NCBI GenBank assembly: GCA_003531115.1
Contig: DQHT01000137.1
Location: forward strand, 1 to 20,964
Direction: 5' to 3'
Source: Bacteroidota bacterium
GTDB taxonomy: Bacteria; Bacteroidota; Bacteroidia; UBA8524
Length of the DNA stretch: 20,964 bases
The position numbers and the translations under genes were made by a program. This document shows, in pieces, positions 5,648-14,359 of this stretch. The number at the start of each line of letters is the position of its first letter. The first letter of the stretch is position 1. Below the pieces are notes generated by a model that was not told the DNA's origin, ran no database searches, and saw only the letters and a program-made list of their open reading frames with translations.

Positions 5648-8250
5648 TTTTGGATATAGTATGTTTTGGTAAATTTAAGGAAACCTTCCAGGTCCGAATT
5701 TACAACCATCAAGCCGAGATTTTTAGGATCACACACAAAAAATTCTGCTCCGGGGGCTGCTAAACTTTTGATAAATTCGGAGTCGCTAAGCACCAGTTTG
5801 CGGTAATTATCAGCTGCTTCGGCGCTGGCAAATTCCTTGACCACCAAAAATTGCCGGTCGCCAACCAACAGATCTTCAACGGCAAAAGTCCCGTCGGCCA
5901 TCTGTTTTTTGTTAAAATCTGAAAAACGGGCTTTGAGCTGGTTCATGGAAACGGTTTTCCGCTCCGGCATAAGCATAATGAAATAATGCTTATTTCCCGG
6001 AGTATAGGCATACTGCACCTTGGTGACCTCTGCAACGCCGGTTGCTGAACTTTTGCGCTTGTAAGCTTCCAGGATCTGCTGTGCTTCGAGGCCTTGCGCT
6101 GTTGTCGGGTAGTTGGCAACCAATGCCTCCAGCAGGTGAATGCAGGTGGCTACACTATCGATACGTGCATAACTTAAAGCCTCCAACAAATCGAATTTCG
6201 GCTGGATCACCGTTCCGTAAGAAGTTTTGTCAAAGCTTTTTTTCGCTTCAATTACCCCCAGGAAGTTTCCGGCTTTATACGCTTCATAAGCTGATTTATA
6301 AGCATGAATAATCTTCGGATCAATACCTACTTCTTCCGGAACATTCGGGTCTTTTTCCTGTGTGAGGTATTTCGAATAAGCGCTGTTCGGATATTCGGTT
6401 ATCAGGCGGGCTTTAAAAACGTTGGCAGGATCTGTTTGGTTTTCGGCTGTACGTATCTTGTACATATAAAATAAGGCCTTCGGAACTTCGGCATGATCTC
6501 CAAATTGGGTCAGGAAACGCTTAAATGCTTTTTCAGCTTCGGGATAATCTTTCAACTGTTCAAAGTAGATCTCTCCAACTTTCAGGTAGGCCGAAGCTAT
6601 CCGGTCTTTTGACGACTTTTTCGCTTCCGGGGTGAAGGGGATATCTTTTATATAAAGGTAGCGGGCATAACCGGCAGAGTCCTTTGGTGTTTCCGGTTTA
6701 TTCTCCACCTTGTCCGGCTCTTTATTTCCATCGCCTTCTTCTTCTTCTTCCTCTTCCTCTATGAAACTGGCTTTTGAAGCGATGGAATTAAATTGCCAGT
6801 TATCGACATTGGGCCGTTCGCCGTAGCGGGAAATAAACTCATTATAGCCTCTGGCCACCTGCATAGGATCCGCAAAATAAAAGGAGCTGCCTGATCCCGA
6901 TGGAGGGTTAAAAGGATTATTAGGAACGATGGGATTGATGACAGGTCCTTTTTTTTCGTCCTTTTTCTTCGCTTCCTCTTTGCGACGCTGTTCTTCCTTT
7001 ATCGCCATGTCGATCAGATTATCGATTTCCTTCATTGGCAAAGTAGCCAGAGTCAATAAACTGTCCTCCCTTCTTATGAGGATCAGGTTTTTGATGAGTT
7101 CACTTAAAACTTCCTGTTTCGCTTTGAGGCGCTCGTAGTCTTTAAATTCAGGCTTGAGAAAATATACTGCACTATCGTAATAGATCTGGGCATTATGGTA
7201 ATCAGGCCGGGAGAAATAGATGTCTGCCATAGCCAAAAAAACCAGCGCTTTCTGGTCGCTGTTTGCCCGGTTATGCTGGCTGGAAAGTTTAAAATTTTCT
7301 ATAGCCAGATCCAGATTGCCTTCTTTTTTTTCGATAAGTCCCAACTCATAATATACCTGGGCAAAGTAGGTCGCATTTTTATCGTCCTTCAGCATGCTCT
7401 TCAGGTATTTGCGAGCTGAACGTACTTCTGATTTGTTGGTGGGGTCGTAATTCCGTGCCAGGTTGATCTTGGCGTTAAAAGCCATTTCATACGGCGGACT
7501 TCCCTTGGTTACTATTTTATAATGTTCCCTGGCTTTATTCCTGTCGCCCTGCTCAGCATAAAGTTGTCCCAGTATATAATGGTAGCGCGCTTTTTTATAA
7601 GAACCCTTTGCCAGGGGCAGGGCCTTTTCCATGTTTTCAGCCGCGATCTTGTATTTTTCTACCCGGATATGCACATAGGCACTCACTTCATGAAGGGATG
7701 CCTTGAGTTTGGGCGGAAAATCGGGGTCATTATTCAGAAGTCCGATGATCGCTTCGGCATCTTTCGCTTTGCCAAGAAGCACATAAGATTTGATGATCCA
7801 TAAAGTGGCTTCATACGAAAGGATCGAGCCCTTATATTGAGAATTGAGGAATTGAAAGGTTTCAATGGCCGCAAAATAGTCACCTTTAAAAAAGTAGGCT
7901 TTCCCCATCATCAGATAGGCATCATCCACCCATTTGCTTATAGGCCGTTCAGCGATCACCCGCGAGGCTTTTTTGATCACCTCGTCCATTTGTCCCGATT
8001 GGCTTTTCCGGTTTGCGTCGGAACCATAGGGATACACATCGAGCACTTTGGTAAAATCGTCGACATGCGCCTTTTCCAAACTCAGGCGGGTGTCTTCCAG
8101 CTTTTGCAGGCCATTAAAGTACACGTTGAAATGCGCCACCATGTTCTGGTAGCTGCGGTTCATAAAAGTGTCCCTGTTTTTATCGCAGGCGGCCAGGCCA
8201 ATGATCAGGAGCAGTAGTGTAAATATTCGTGCGGCAGAAGTCGCTTTCAA
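5644..8250 (-). CDS. porW: PorW/SprE-type TPR lipoprotein of the type IX secretion system
   Basis: An 868-residue predicted lipoprotein. The signal peptide ends in the lipobox LAAC, with lipidation expected at C22, and residues such as RSYQNMVAHFNVYFNGL follow, as in PorW/SprE proteins. Many tetratricopeptide-like helical repeats fill about residues 80-420 and 560-730 (for example ILGQLYAEQGDRNKAREHY). PorW (Porphyromonas) and SprE (Flavobacterium) are required for T9SS secretion, and SprE also for gliding. A low-complexity linker holds eight consecutive Glu (about 498-505; DNA 6736-6759). The C-terminal domain with NQLKARFSDFNKKQ is typical of the Bacteroidota family. The start is TTG, supported by AAGGA six bases upstream; no nearby in-frame ATG preserves the signal peptide. 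Its stop overlaps the PBP1A start. Confidence 0.88.
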   Translation of the reverse strand: MKATSAARIFTLLLLIIGLAACDKNRDTFMNRSYQNMVAHFNVYFNGLQKLEDTRLSLEKAHVDDFTKVLDVYPYGSDANRKSQSGQMDEVIKKASRVIAERPISKWVDDAYLMMGKAYFFKGDYFAAIETFQFLNSQYKGSILSYEATLWIIKSYVLLGKAKDAEAIIGLLNNDPDFPPKLKASLHEVSAYVHIRVEKYKIAAENMEKALPLAKGSYKKARYHYILGQLYAEQGDRNKAREHYKIVTKGSPPYEMAFNAKINLARNYDPTNKSEVRSARKYLKSMLKDDKNATYFAQVYYELGLIEKKEGNLDLAIENFKLSSQHNRANSDQKALVFLAMADIYFSRPDYHNAQIYYDSAVYFLKPEFKDYERLKAKQEVLSELIKNLILIRREDSLLTLATLPMKEIDNLIDMAIKEEQRRKEEAKKKDEKKGPVINPIVPNNPFNPPSGSGSSFYFADPMQVARGYNEFISRYGERPNVDNWQFNSIASKASFIEEEEEEEEGDGNKEPDKVENKPETPKDSAGYARYLYIKDIPFTPEAKKSSKDRIASAYLKVGEIYFEQLKDYPEAEKAFKRFLTQFGDHAEVPKALFYMYKIRTAENQTDPANVFKARLITEYPNSAYSKYLTQEKDPNVPEEVGIDPKIIHAYKSAYEAYKAGNFLGVIEAKKSFDKTSYGTVIQPKFDLLEALSYARIDSVATCIHLLEALVANYPTTAQGLEAQQILEAYKRKSSATGVAEVTKVQYAYTPGNKHYFIMLMPERKTVSMNQLKARFSDFNKKQMADGTFAVEDLLVGDRQFLVVKEFASAEAADNYRKLVLSDSEFIKSLAAPGAEFFVCDPKNLGLMVVNSDLEGFLKFTKTYYIQK

Positions 8251-8256
8251 AAGGAT

Positions 8257-8261
8257 TCCTT
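8257..8261 (-). promoter_or_regulatory. Ribosome binding site supporting the TTG start of porW/sprE
   Basis: AAGGA lies six bases before the TTG at 8250 on the minus strand. Clear Shine-Dalgarno sequences are rare in Bacteroidota, so one here is useful support for a non-ATG start that keeps the lipoprotein signal. Confidence 0.5.
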
Positions 8262-8272
8262 TTTAAATATAA

Positions 8273-8280
8273 TAACTTTG
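8273..8280 (+). promoter_or_regulatory. Candidate -7 element for the M23-bactofilin-atp operon
   Basis: TAACTTTG fits TAnnTTTG exactly and lies 50 bases ahead of the M23 peptidase start. The upstream element is weak: TTTC at 8245-8248, with slightly long spacing. A 14-base perfect palindrome, TTATTATATAATAA (8292-8305), follows close to the predicted transcription start. Confidence 0.5.
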
Positions 8281-8330
8281 AAGCAGCGAAATTATTATAT
8301 AATAAGCAATAATCGCGACACATATCTCAA

Positions 8331-9182
8331 ATGGAACAGAAAAAACGACTAATCCATCGCCTTCGTCACAAATACCGCCTGGTGATTATGAACGATGCCA
8401 CCTTCGAAGAGAAGGCTTCGCTGACCCTGACTAAGCTGAATGTGTTCATGCTCATTAGCAGTGTATTGGTTTTGTTTTTCGGCTTAAGCTTTTATTTATT
8501 GGGCTATACGGCTCTTCGTGAATATTTACCCGGACAGATCGGAAAAGACCAGAGTCATCTTTTATTGGAACTCTCCTATAAAATTGATTCGCTTGAAAAG
8601 GCAAACCTGGCCAATGAAAATATGCTCCAGAATAATATGCGCATTTTGCAGGACCGCCCCGATACGGGAATGTCGGGCGGCGGAGAGGATTCCATACCGG
8701 GTCAGGTTATCCTTGATCCGAGTGTGGAGGAGTTGGCCCTCCGTGAAAAAATGGGAAACCGCAGGGATTTTTCACTGGAAGCCGGGAGGAGCCAAACCGG
8801 GAACGTGTTGTTTGCACCCTTTTTTACTCCGGTGAGCGGAATTGTGTCCGCCCCTTTTGATCCCCTCGTTGATCATCTGGCTACGGATATCGTTGCAGGG
8901 GAAGACCAGACTGTGAAGTCGGTTTTGGAAGGTTCGGTGATTCTGGCGTCATGGACTCCTGAAACCGGTCATGTTATTGCCATTCAACACGCCAACAATC
9001 TATTATCCATATATAAGCATAATTCGGTATTATTGAAAAAAGTAGGTAATTTCGTAGATGCAGGAGAGGCCATTGCGATGGTCGGGAATTCCGGTGAATT
9101 ATCTACCGGTCCTCATCTGCACTTTGAATTATGGCATAACGGTATTGCCCTAAATGCCGAGGAGTACATGGTTTTTAAATGA
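8331..9182 (+). CDS. Membrane-anchored M23 family peptidoglycan endopeptidase
   Basis: A 283-residue protein with a basic cytoplasmic N-terminus (1-30), one membrane segment (about 37-60), a coiled-coil-like stretch (about 72-108) and a C-terminal LytM/M23 domain (about 168-278). The zinc-site residues are intact: H182 and D186 in DHLATD, plus HLH at 262-264, with H230 as the other conserved catalytic His. It should cleave peptidoglycan cross-links in the periplasm. The next gene, six bases on, encodes a bactofilin. Bactofilin with M23 peptidase is a known cell-shape pairing, as with CcmA and the Csd proteins of Helicobacter. It is divergent from porW/sprE. The start is the first ATG after a promoter-like element. 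Confidence 0.92.
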   Translation: MEQKKRLIHRLRHKYRLVIMNDATFEEKASLTLTKLNVFMLISSVLVLFFGLSFYLLGYTALREYLPGQIGKDQSHLLLELSYKIDSLEKANLANENMLQNNMRILQDRPDTGMSGGGEDSIPGQVILDPSVEELALREKMGNRRDFSLEAGRSQTGNVLFAPFFTPVSGIVSAPFDPLVDHLATDIVAGEDQTVKSVLEGSVILASWTPETGHVIAIQHANNLLSIYKHNSVLLKKVGNFVDAGEAIAMVGNSGELSTGPHLHFELWHNGIALNAEEYMVFK

Positions 9183-9188
9183 ACAGGC

Positions 9189-9632
9189 ATGTTTAACAGC
9201 AAAGAAGACAATAGAAAAAAAATAAAAGGGATGGAAGGTGTAGGCCAGGACCTAAACCTGATCGGTATCGGAACTTCCATTACCGGAGATATCAATTCGA
9301 GTGGCGACCTGCGTATCGATGGTACGGTAAAAGGAAACGTATATTCGAAAGCCCGCCTTGTTTTGGGTCCGAATGGCAAGATCGAAGGAGATATCCATGC
9401 CCAGAATGCGGATATTCAGGGAGCTGTAAAAGGCAAGTTGATGGTTGGAGAGATCCTTTTTCTGAAAACCTCAGCCCTTATCAATGGCGATATCATCACC
9501 AACAAGCTGGTGGTGGAAAGCGGCGCAGAATTTAATGGCAATTGCATCATGAAATCAGCCTCCCGGATCGTGGAGGAAACCGGCGCCAATGAAATCAGAA
9601 AACCCAAAACCGAACAACAAGCTACCCTTTGA
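9189..9632 (+). CDS. Bactofilin (polymer-forming cytoskeletal protein)
   Basis: This 147-residue protein has the bactofilin (formerly DUF583) beta-helix core at about residues 24-125. Short repeating strands such as GDINSSGDLRIDGTVKGNV, GKIEGDIHAQ and SALINGDIITNKLVVE show the six-residue periodicity. Flanking N- and C-terminal tails are charged and probably disordered, as is usual. Bactofilins polymerise without nucleotide and often position peptidoglycan enzymes, which agrees with the M23 gene directly upstream. The 3' end overlaps atpZ by 44 bases in another frame. Confidence 0.93.
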   Translation: MFNSKEDNRKKIKGMEGVGQDLNLIGIGTSITGDINSSGDLRIDGTVKGNVYSKARLVLGPNGKIEGDIHAQNADIQGAVKGKLMVGEILFLKTSALINGDIITNKLVVESGAEFNGNCIMKSASRIVEETGANEIRKPKTEQQATL

Positions 9633-9813
9633 TTTTTTAAAACTTTGGTCGATGACCCTGCCCCTGATCATTTCAGTAGGGGTGATGGGCTTTTTGGGCC
9701 ATCTTTTGGATGAGGCCATCCATTTTAATTTTCCATTGTTCACTTTGCTTGGTATTTTTGCCGGGCTAGGAGTGGCAGTATACCAGATCCTGCGCACCCT
9801 AAACAAAAAATAA
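9589..9813 (+). CDS. atpZ: AtpZ/AtpI-like ATP synthase accessory membrane protein
   Basis: A 74-residue protein with two predicted membrane helices (about 20-40 and 48-67), the second containing LLGIFAGLGVAVYQILR as in AtpZ-type F1F0-associated proteins. Such proteins assist assembly of the c-ring or carry divalent cations next to the ATP synthase. The ATG at 9589 lies inside the bactofilin gene; the next ATG (9652) would cut into the first helix, so I keep the long overlap. It is followed one base later by the next gene. Confidence 0.82.
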   Translation: MKSENPKPNNKLPFDFLKLWSMTLPLIISVGVMGFLGHLLDEAIHFNFPLFTLLGIFAGLGVAVYQILRTLNKK

Positions 9814-9814
9814 C

Positions 9815-10195
9815 ATGACATTTGGAAAATTCACCTTACGGCTGGCTGCTTTTTCAGCCCTGTTGGCAGTAATCCTGCAGCTTATTTTTACCAATACCAG
9901 CCTTTTACCAAAGGTACTTTGGTGGGCCTTCGGATATATGGTGGTGATCACCCTGATCATTTACTATATCTCCGTTTTTTCCCTGAAGATGAATGTAAAA
10001 AATTCCATGTCACTGATCCTGGGTTCCATGTTTTTTCGCTTGTTCAGTTCCCTGCTTTTTCTCATCATCTATATGGTAATCACTGGTTCACGCGACATTC
10101 CCTATGTGGTCGGATTTATGTGTCTATATCTTTTATTTCAAGTGTTTGAAATTTATCATTTACTCGTTAACTTGCGCCCCGATTTAAAAGAGTAG
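9815..10195 (+). CDS. AtpI-like four-helix membrane protein of the ATP synthase operon
   Basis: A 126-residue, very hydrophobic protein with four predicted membrane segments (about 7-25, 33-52, 62-85 and 93-113) and a short polar C-terminus, LVNLRPDLKE. The position between atpZ and atpB matches where AtpI-like proteins sit in Bacteroidota. Similarity to AtpI is weak in what I can see, so the assignment rests mainly on context. It starts one base after the atpZ stop, and atpB follows about ten bases after its end. Confidence 0.7.
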   Translation: MTFGKFTLRLAAFSALLAVILQLIFTNTSLLPKVLWWAFGYMVVITLIIYYISVFSLKMNVKNSMSLILGSMFFRLFSSLLFLIIYMVITGSRDIPYVVGFMCLYLLFQVFEIYHLLVNLRPDLKE

Positions 10196-10205
10196 GCAAT
10201 CCTTG

Positions 10206-11324
10206 ATGAGGTACGTAAATTCAGGCGTTCGCGGTTTTTGGAGAGTGAAAAATTTCGCCTTCATTCTCGTTTTTATGACGTTTACAGGGTCATGGGCAAG
10301 TACGGTTGACTCCGTAGGGCAGCATGATGACCACCAAACGGTGGGGGGACATGAGGAGGAAGGTTTGACAACTTCCAACATGAGTTCTTCCATTTTGCAT
10401 CACATCAGCGATGCCCACGAATGGCATTTCTTTTCTGTTGGCGAAACCCACGTGAGTTTGCCCCTTCCGGTTATTCTCTATTCTGAAGAATATGGATTGG
10501 ACATTTTCTTTTCCAACAAATTCGACCACCACACCCATACCTATAAGAACTACAAAGAAGAGCATGGCCATATCATCCTGATCGATGATGCAGGTGCTCC
10601 GGTAATGGAGGCGCATCTCCTCGATCTTTCCATCACAAAGAATGTGGCTTCCATGCTTTTGGCCTTTATTATAATGGTAGGGCTATTTACTTCGGTAGCC
10701 AAGGCATATAAAAAACGTCCGGGACAAGCACCCAAAGGACTCCAGTCTTTTATGGAGCCACTTATCCTCTTTGTACGTGATGATATTGCCCGTCCGAATA
10801 TGGGTCATCATTATGCCCGTTTTACTCCTTATTTATTGTCGCTGTTTTTCTTTATATGGATAAACAACTTATTGGGATTACTTCCCGGAGCGGCGAATGT
10901 TACCGGAAATATCGCGGTAACCATGGTGTTGGCACTCCTTTCCCTGATCATTACCAACGTAAACGGAAATAAATCCTACTGGATGCACATTTTATGGCCT
11001 CCGGGAATTCCTTTTGCGGTTAAGTTTATTCTAATACCAGTTGAGCTTATATCAATACTCTCCAAGCCTTTTGCCTTGATGATCCGTTTGTTTGCGAACA
11101 TGACTGCAGGGCACATTATCATCATGAGTATTTTAAGCCTGATCTTCCTTTTCTCTGAAAATGGCACCAACGCCGGTGCAGGATTTGGAGTATCCTTCGC
11201 CTCGGTTCCTTTTGCCATATTCCTTTATGTTCTGGAATTACTGGTAGCTGCGATACAGGCATTTATTTTTACCATGCTTACGGCCTTGTTCATTGGACAA
11301 GCCATGCCGGAAGAACATCACTAA
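10206..11324 (+). CDS. atpB: F1F0 ATP synthase subunit a
   Basis: A 372-residue proton-channel subunit, longer than the roughly 270 residues of E. coli AtpB. It has a cleavable-looking signal sequence (about 1-31, ending GSWAS) and then about 90 periplasmic residues rich in His and acidic residues (13 His). Five or so membrane helices follow. The essential arginine is R294 in IRLFANMTAGH, equivalent to E. coli R210. Long secreted N-termini on subunit a are usual in Bacteroidota. I prefer the ATG at 10206; a TTG stands immediately before it. The gene is part of the long plus-strand operon. Confidence 0.95.
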   Translation: MRYVNSGVRGFWRVKNFAFILVFMTFTGSWASTVDSVGQHDDHQTVGGHEEEGLTTSNMSSSILHHISDAHEWHFFSVGETHVSLPLPVILYSEEYGLDIFFSNKFDHHTHTYKNYKEEHGHIILIDDAGAPVMEAHLLDLSITKNVASMLLAFIIMVGLFTSVAKAYKKRPGQAPKGLQSFMEPLILFVRDDIARPNMGHHYARFTPYLLSLFFFIWINNLLGLLPGAANVTGNIAVTMVLALLSLIITNVNGNKSYWMHILWPPGIPFAVKFILIPVELISILSKPFALMIRLFANMTAGHIIIMSILSLIFLFSENGTNAGAGFGVSFASVPFAIFLYVLELLVAAIQAFIFTMLTALFIGQAMPEEHH

Positions 11325-11345
11325 GCAAAAAATCAATCACAATAA

Positions 11346-11615
<270 letters not shown>

Positions 11616-11629
11616 TAAAAGAAATAATA

Positions 11630-11666
11630 CAGGTTTGTTTCCTCTGATCGTAGAGGAAACAACCTG
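11630..11666 (+). promoter_or_regulatory. Strong hairpin between atpE and atpF
   Basis: Positions 11630-11645 and 11652-11666 form a 15-bp stem with one bulged T and a 6-base loop (gatcgt). No U-run follows, so it is not a classical terminator. It could stabilise the 3' end of atpE-containing mRNA, in line with the high demand for subunit c, or reduce read-through into atpF. Confidence 0.75.
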
Positions 11667-11695
11667 TTATGTCCAACTTACTTGAAAAGAAGAAA

Positions 11696-12187
11696 ATGGA
11701 GTTATTAACCCCTGCCTTAGGATTATTCTTCTGGACCTTGCTGGTCTTTTTGATTATCGTTTTTATGCTTAAAAAACTGGCATGGAAACCGATACTCTCA
11801 GCCATCAAAGACCGGGAAGATTCGATCGAAGAGGCCTTACAGACTGCTGCTAAAGCACGTTCAGAAATGAACCAGCTCCAGGCGAGCATTGCCGACGCTA
11901 AAAAAGAAGCGGCTGCCGAACGTGAACGTATCATGAAGGAAGCCGGTGAAATGAAACTCGCAATTCTCTCCCAGGCGAAAAAAGATGCCCAGGCAGAAGC
12001 CGGTCGTATTGTTGATGATGCGCGTGAAGCCATTCAAAAGGAAAAAGCTGCGGCCATGTCGGATATCAAATCCCAGGTAGCTGCTCTTTCGCTCGAGATC
12101 GCTGAAAAAGTGCTCGTGAAGAAGTTTGAGAACAGAACAGAGCAGGAAGCGCTGGTCCAGGAATATTTGAAAACAATATCCATCTAA
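11696..12187 (+). CDS. atpF: F1F0 ATP synthase subunit b
   Basis: A 163-residue peripheral-stalk subunit with one N-terminal membrane helix (about 5-26) and a long charged coiled coil rich in Ala, Glu and Lys to the end. The conserved segment KKLAWKPILSAIKDRE follows the helix. I chose the ATG at 11696 because Bacteroidota homologues begin MELLTP-like, and because the alternative ATG at 11669 lies two bases after a strong hairpin that would block its ribosome site. The alternative adds nine residues (MSNLLEKKK). atpH follows three bases on. Confidence 0.93.
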   Translation: MELLTPALGLFFWTLLVFLIIVFMLKKLAWKPILSAIKDREDSIEEALQTAAKARSEMNQLQASIADAKKEAAAERERIMKEAGEMKLAILSQAKKDAQAEAGRIVDDAREAIQKEKAAAMSDIKSQVAALSLEIAEKVLVKKFENRTEQEALVQEYLKTISI

Positions 12188-12190
12188 GTT

Positions 12191-12727
12191 ATGTCAGAGA
12201 TCAGAATCGCATCAAGGTATGCCAAATCACTGATTGAACTGGCTAACGAACAAAAAGCCGTGGATGCCGTGTTTTCGGATATGGAGCTTTTTTCCAACAC
12301 CTGCAAGGAGAGTAAAGACCTTGTGATGATGTTAAAAAGTCCAATTATTCTGGGTAGCAAAAAACGCCAGGTGCTGGAAGCAGGTTTTACCGACTTCCAT
12401 AAACTGACCCGGCTTTTTATGGATACAGTGATACGCAAAGGCCGCGAGGCATTTTTGCCCCTCATTGCCAAAGAGTTGGTTCGGATGTATAATGAACAAC
12501 ATAATATCGCTACGGCCAAAGTAACAACAGCCACCGTGCTGGATGCCAAAGCCCTTGCTGATATACAAGGCATGCTGGAACAAAAAACCGGCAAAAAGAT
12601 CGAACTCGAAACCGAAGTTGACCCGAGCCTTATCGGCGGACTGGTGGTACGTATGGGCGATAGTCTTTTTGACGCCAGCATTGCCAATCAATTGAAAAAA
12701 ATAAAAAAAGAACTCGTTTTAAAATAA
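12191..12727 (+). CDS. atpH: F1F0 ATP synthase subunit delta
   Basis: A 178-residue delta (OSCP) subunit that joins the F1 head to the peripheral stalk. It shows the N-terminal helical-bundle start SRYAKSLIELANEQ (residues 8-21) and the C-terminal signature IGGLVVRMGDSLFDASIANQ (about 148-167). Length and position between atpF and atpA are as expected. atpA starts nine bases after its stop. Confidence 0.94.
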   Translation: MSEIRIASRYAKSLIELANEQKAVDAVFSDMELFSNTCKESKDLVMMLKSPIILGSKKRQVLEAGFTDFHKLTRLFMDTVIRKGREAFLPLIAKELVRMYNEQHNIATAKVTTATVLDAKALADIQGMLEQKTGKKIELETEVDPSLIGGLVVRMGDSLFDASIANQLKKIKKELVLK

Positions 12728-12736
12728 AGAAATTAT

Positions 12737-14314
12737 ATGGCTAACATTAGACCTGACGAGGTTTCAGCGATCATTCGTGAACAACTCTCCAGCCTGAAAT
12801 CCGAAGCCGAGCTCGAAGAAGTAGGTACGGTACTCCAGGTGGGTGACGGTATCGCTCGTATTTATGGACTTACCAAAGTGCAATCCGGTGAATTGATTGA
12901 ATTCCAGAACGGTTCAGAGGGTATCGCCCTTAACCTTGAGGAAGACAACGTAGGTGCGGTATTGCTGGGTAATCCTGAAAAAGTTCGCGAAGGCGACGTA
13001 GTGAAAAGAACACGCCGCATTGCTTCCCTCAAAGTGGGTGAAGGTTTGTTGGGTCGTGTTGTAAATACACTGGGTCAGCCGATCGACGGAGAAGGTGAGA
13101 TCACAGGAGAACTGTATGAAATGCCTATCGAAAGAAAAGCTCCGGGGGTTATTTACCGTGAACCGGTAACCGAACCTTTGCAAACCGGTCTTAAAGCGAT
13201 CGATGCCATGATCCCTATCGGACGTGGACAACGTGAGTTGATCATCGGTGACCGTCAGACCGGTAAAACGGCTATCGCCATCGATACCATCCTGAACCAA
13301 AAAGAGTTCTACGATAAAGGAGAGCCCGTATTCTGTATTTATGTAGCGATCGGACAAAAAGGTTCGACCGTTGCCCAGGTGGTAAAATCCCTGAAAGATG
13401 CAGGTGCCATGGCTTACACCGTTGTAGTAGCAGCAACCGCTGCTGACCCGGCTCCGCTTCAGTTTTATGCGCCTATGTCAGGTGCGGCTATCGGGGAGTT
13501 TTTCCGCGATACCGGTCGTCCGGCATTGATCATTTATGATGACCTTTCAAAACAAGCGGTAGCCTACCGTGAAGTTTCCCTGCTCCTTCGCCGCCCGCCG
13601 GGTCGTGAGGCTTATCCGGGAGACGTATTCTACCTCCATAGCCGTTTGCTGGAAAGAGCAGCGAAGATCAACTCATCTGACAAAATTGCTCAGGACATGA
13701 ACGATCTTCCAGATTCTATCCGCCACCTGGTAAAAGGAGGAGGTTCTCTTACCGCCCTTCCAATTATTGAGACACAAGCCGGTGACGTTTCCGCTTATAT
13801 CCCTACCAACGTCATCTCGATCACCGACGGACAGATCTTCCTGGAATCCAACCTCTTTAACTCCGGTGTTCGTCCTGCGATCAACGTGGGTATCTCGGTA
13901 TCCCGTGTGGGTGGTAACGCCCAGATCAAATCCATGAAAAAAGTGGCAGGTACCCTGAAACTTGACCAGGCTCAGTACCGTGAGCTCGAGGCTTTCTCGA
14001 AATTCGGTTCTGACCTTGATGCGGCTACGAAAGCGGTTCTGGATAAAGGTTCCCGGAACGTGGAGATCCTGAAACAGGGACAATATTCCCCGGTAAGCGT
14101 ATCCAATCAGGTTGCCATGATCTATTTGGGAACCAAAGGGATGCTGAACAAAGTTCCTGTTAACAAGGTACGTGAGTTCGAAGCTGAATACATCCAATAC
14201 CTGGAAAACAAACACAGCGATGTGTTAAAGAGTCTTGGTGCAGGAAAATTTGATGAAAGCCTTACATCGGTGCTTGAAACCGTTGCAAAGGAGTTATTGG
14301 CAAAGTATAACTAA
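12737..14314 (+). CDS. atpA: F1F0 ATP synthase subunit alpha
   Basis: A 525-residue nucleotide-binding, non-catalytic F1 subunit. The P-loop GDRQTGKT lies at 171-178 and the arginine finger is R390 in [14 protein letters not shown]. The region [16 protein letters not shown] (about 310-325), ahead of [17 protein letters not shown], is an insertion relative to E. coli that Bacteroidota share. No defects are visible. The partner gene atpD (beta, catalytic) is not next to it; atpG follows after a stable hairpin. Confidence 0.97.
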   Translation: MANIRPDEVSAIIREQLSSLKSEAELEEVGTVLQVGDGIARIYGLTKVQSGELIEFQNGSEGIALNLEEDNVGAVLLGNPEKVREGDVVKRTRRIASLKVGEGLLGRVVNTLGQPIDGEGEITGELYEMPIERKAPGVIYREPVTEPLQTGLKAIDAMIPIGRGQRELIIGDRQTGKTAIAIDTILNQKEFYDKGEPVFCIYVAIGQKGSTVAQVVKSLKDAGAMAYTVVVAATAADPAPLQFYAPMSGAAIGEFFRDTGRPALIIYDDLSKQAVAYREVSLLLRRPPGREAYPGDVFYLHSRLLERAAKINSSDKIAQDMNDLPDSIRHLVKGGGSLTALPIIETQAGDVSAYIPTNVISITDGQIFLESNLFNSGVRPAINVGISVSRVGGNAQIKSMKKVAGTLKLDQAQYRELEAFSKFGSDLDAATKAVLDKGSRNVEILKQGQYSPVSVSNQVAMIYLGTKGMLNKVPVNKVREFEAEYIQYLENKHSDVLKSLGAGKFDESLTSVLETVAKELLAKYN

Positions 14315-14321
14315 AAAAGGA

Positions 14322-14343
14322 AAAGGGGACTTCGGTCCCCTTT
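14322..14343 (+). terminator. cUUCGg hairpin between atpA and atpG
   Basis: A perfect 9-bp stem (14322-14330 with 14335-14343) closes on the tetraloop TTCG with a C-G closing pair, one of the most stable RNA loops known. Only three T follow before mixed sequence, so it may act as a partial terminator or as an mRNA stability element rather than a full stop, since atpG must be transcribed. Confidence 0.6.
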
Positions 14344-14359
14344 ATACGCATTCTTAGCA

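Noticed and set aside
13673..14215. 180-codon open frame opposite atpA
   Set aside because: It lies entirely inside the well-supported atpA gene on the other strand and has no protein-like motifs.
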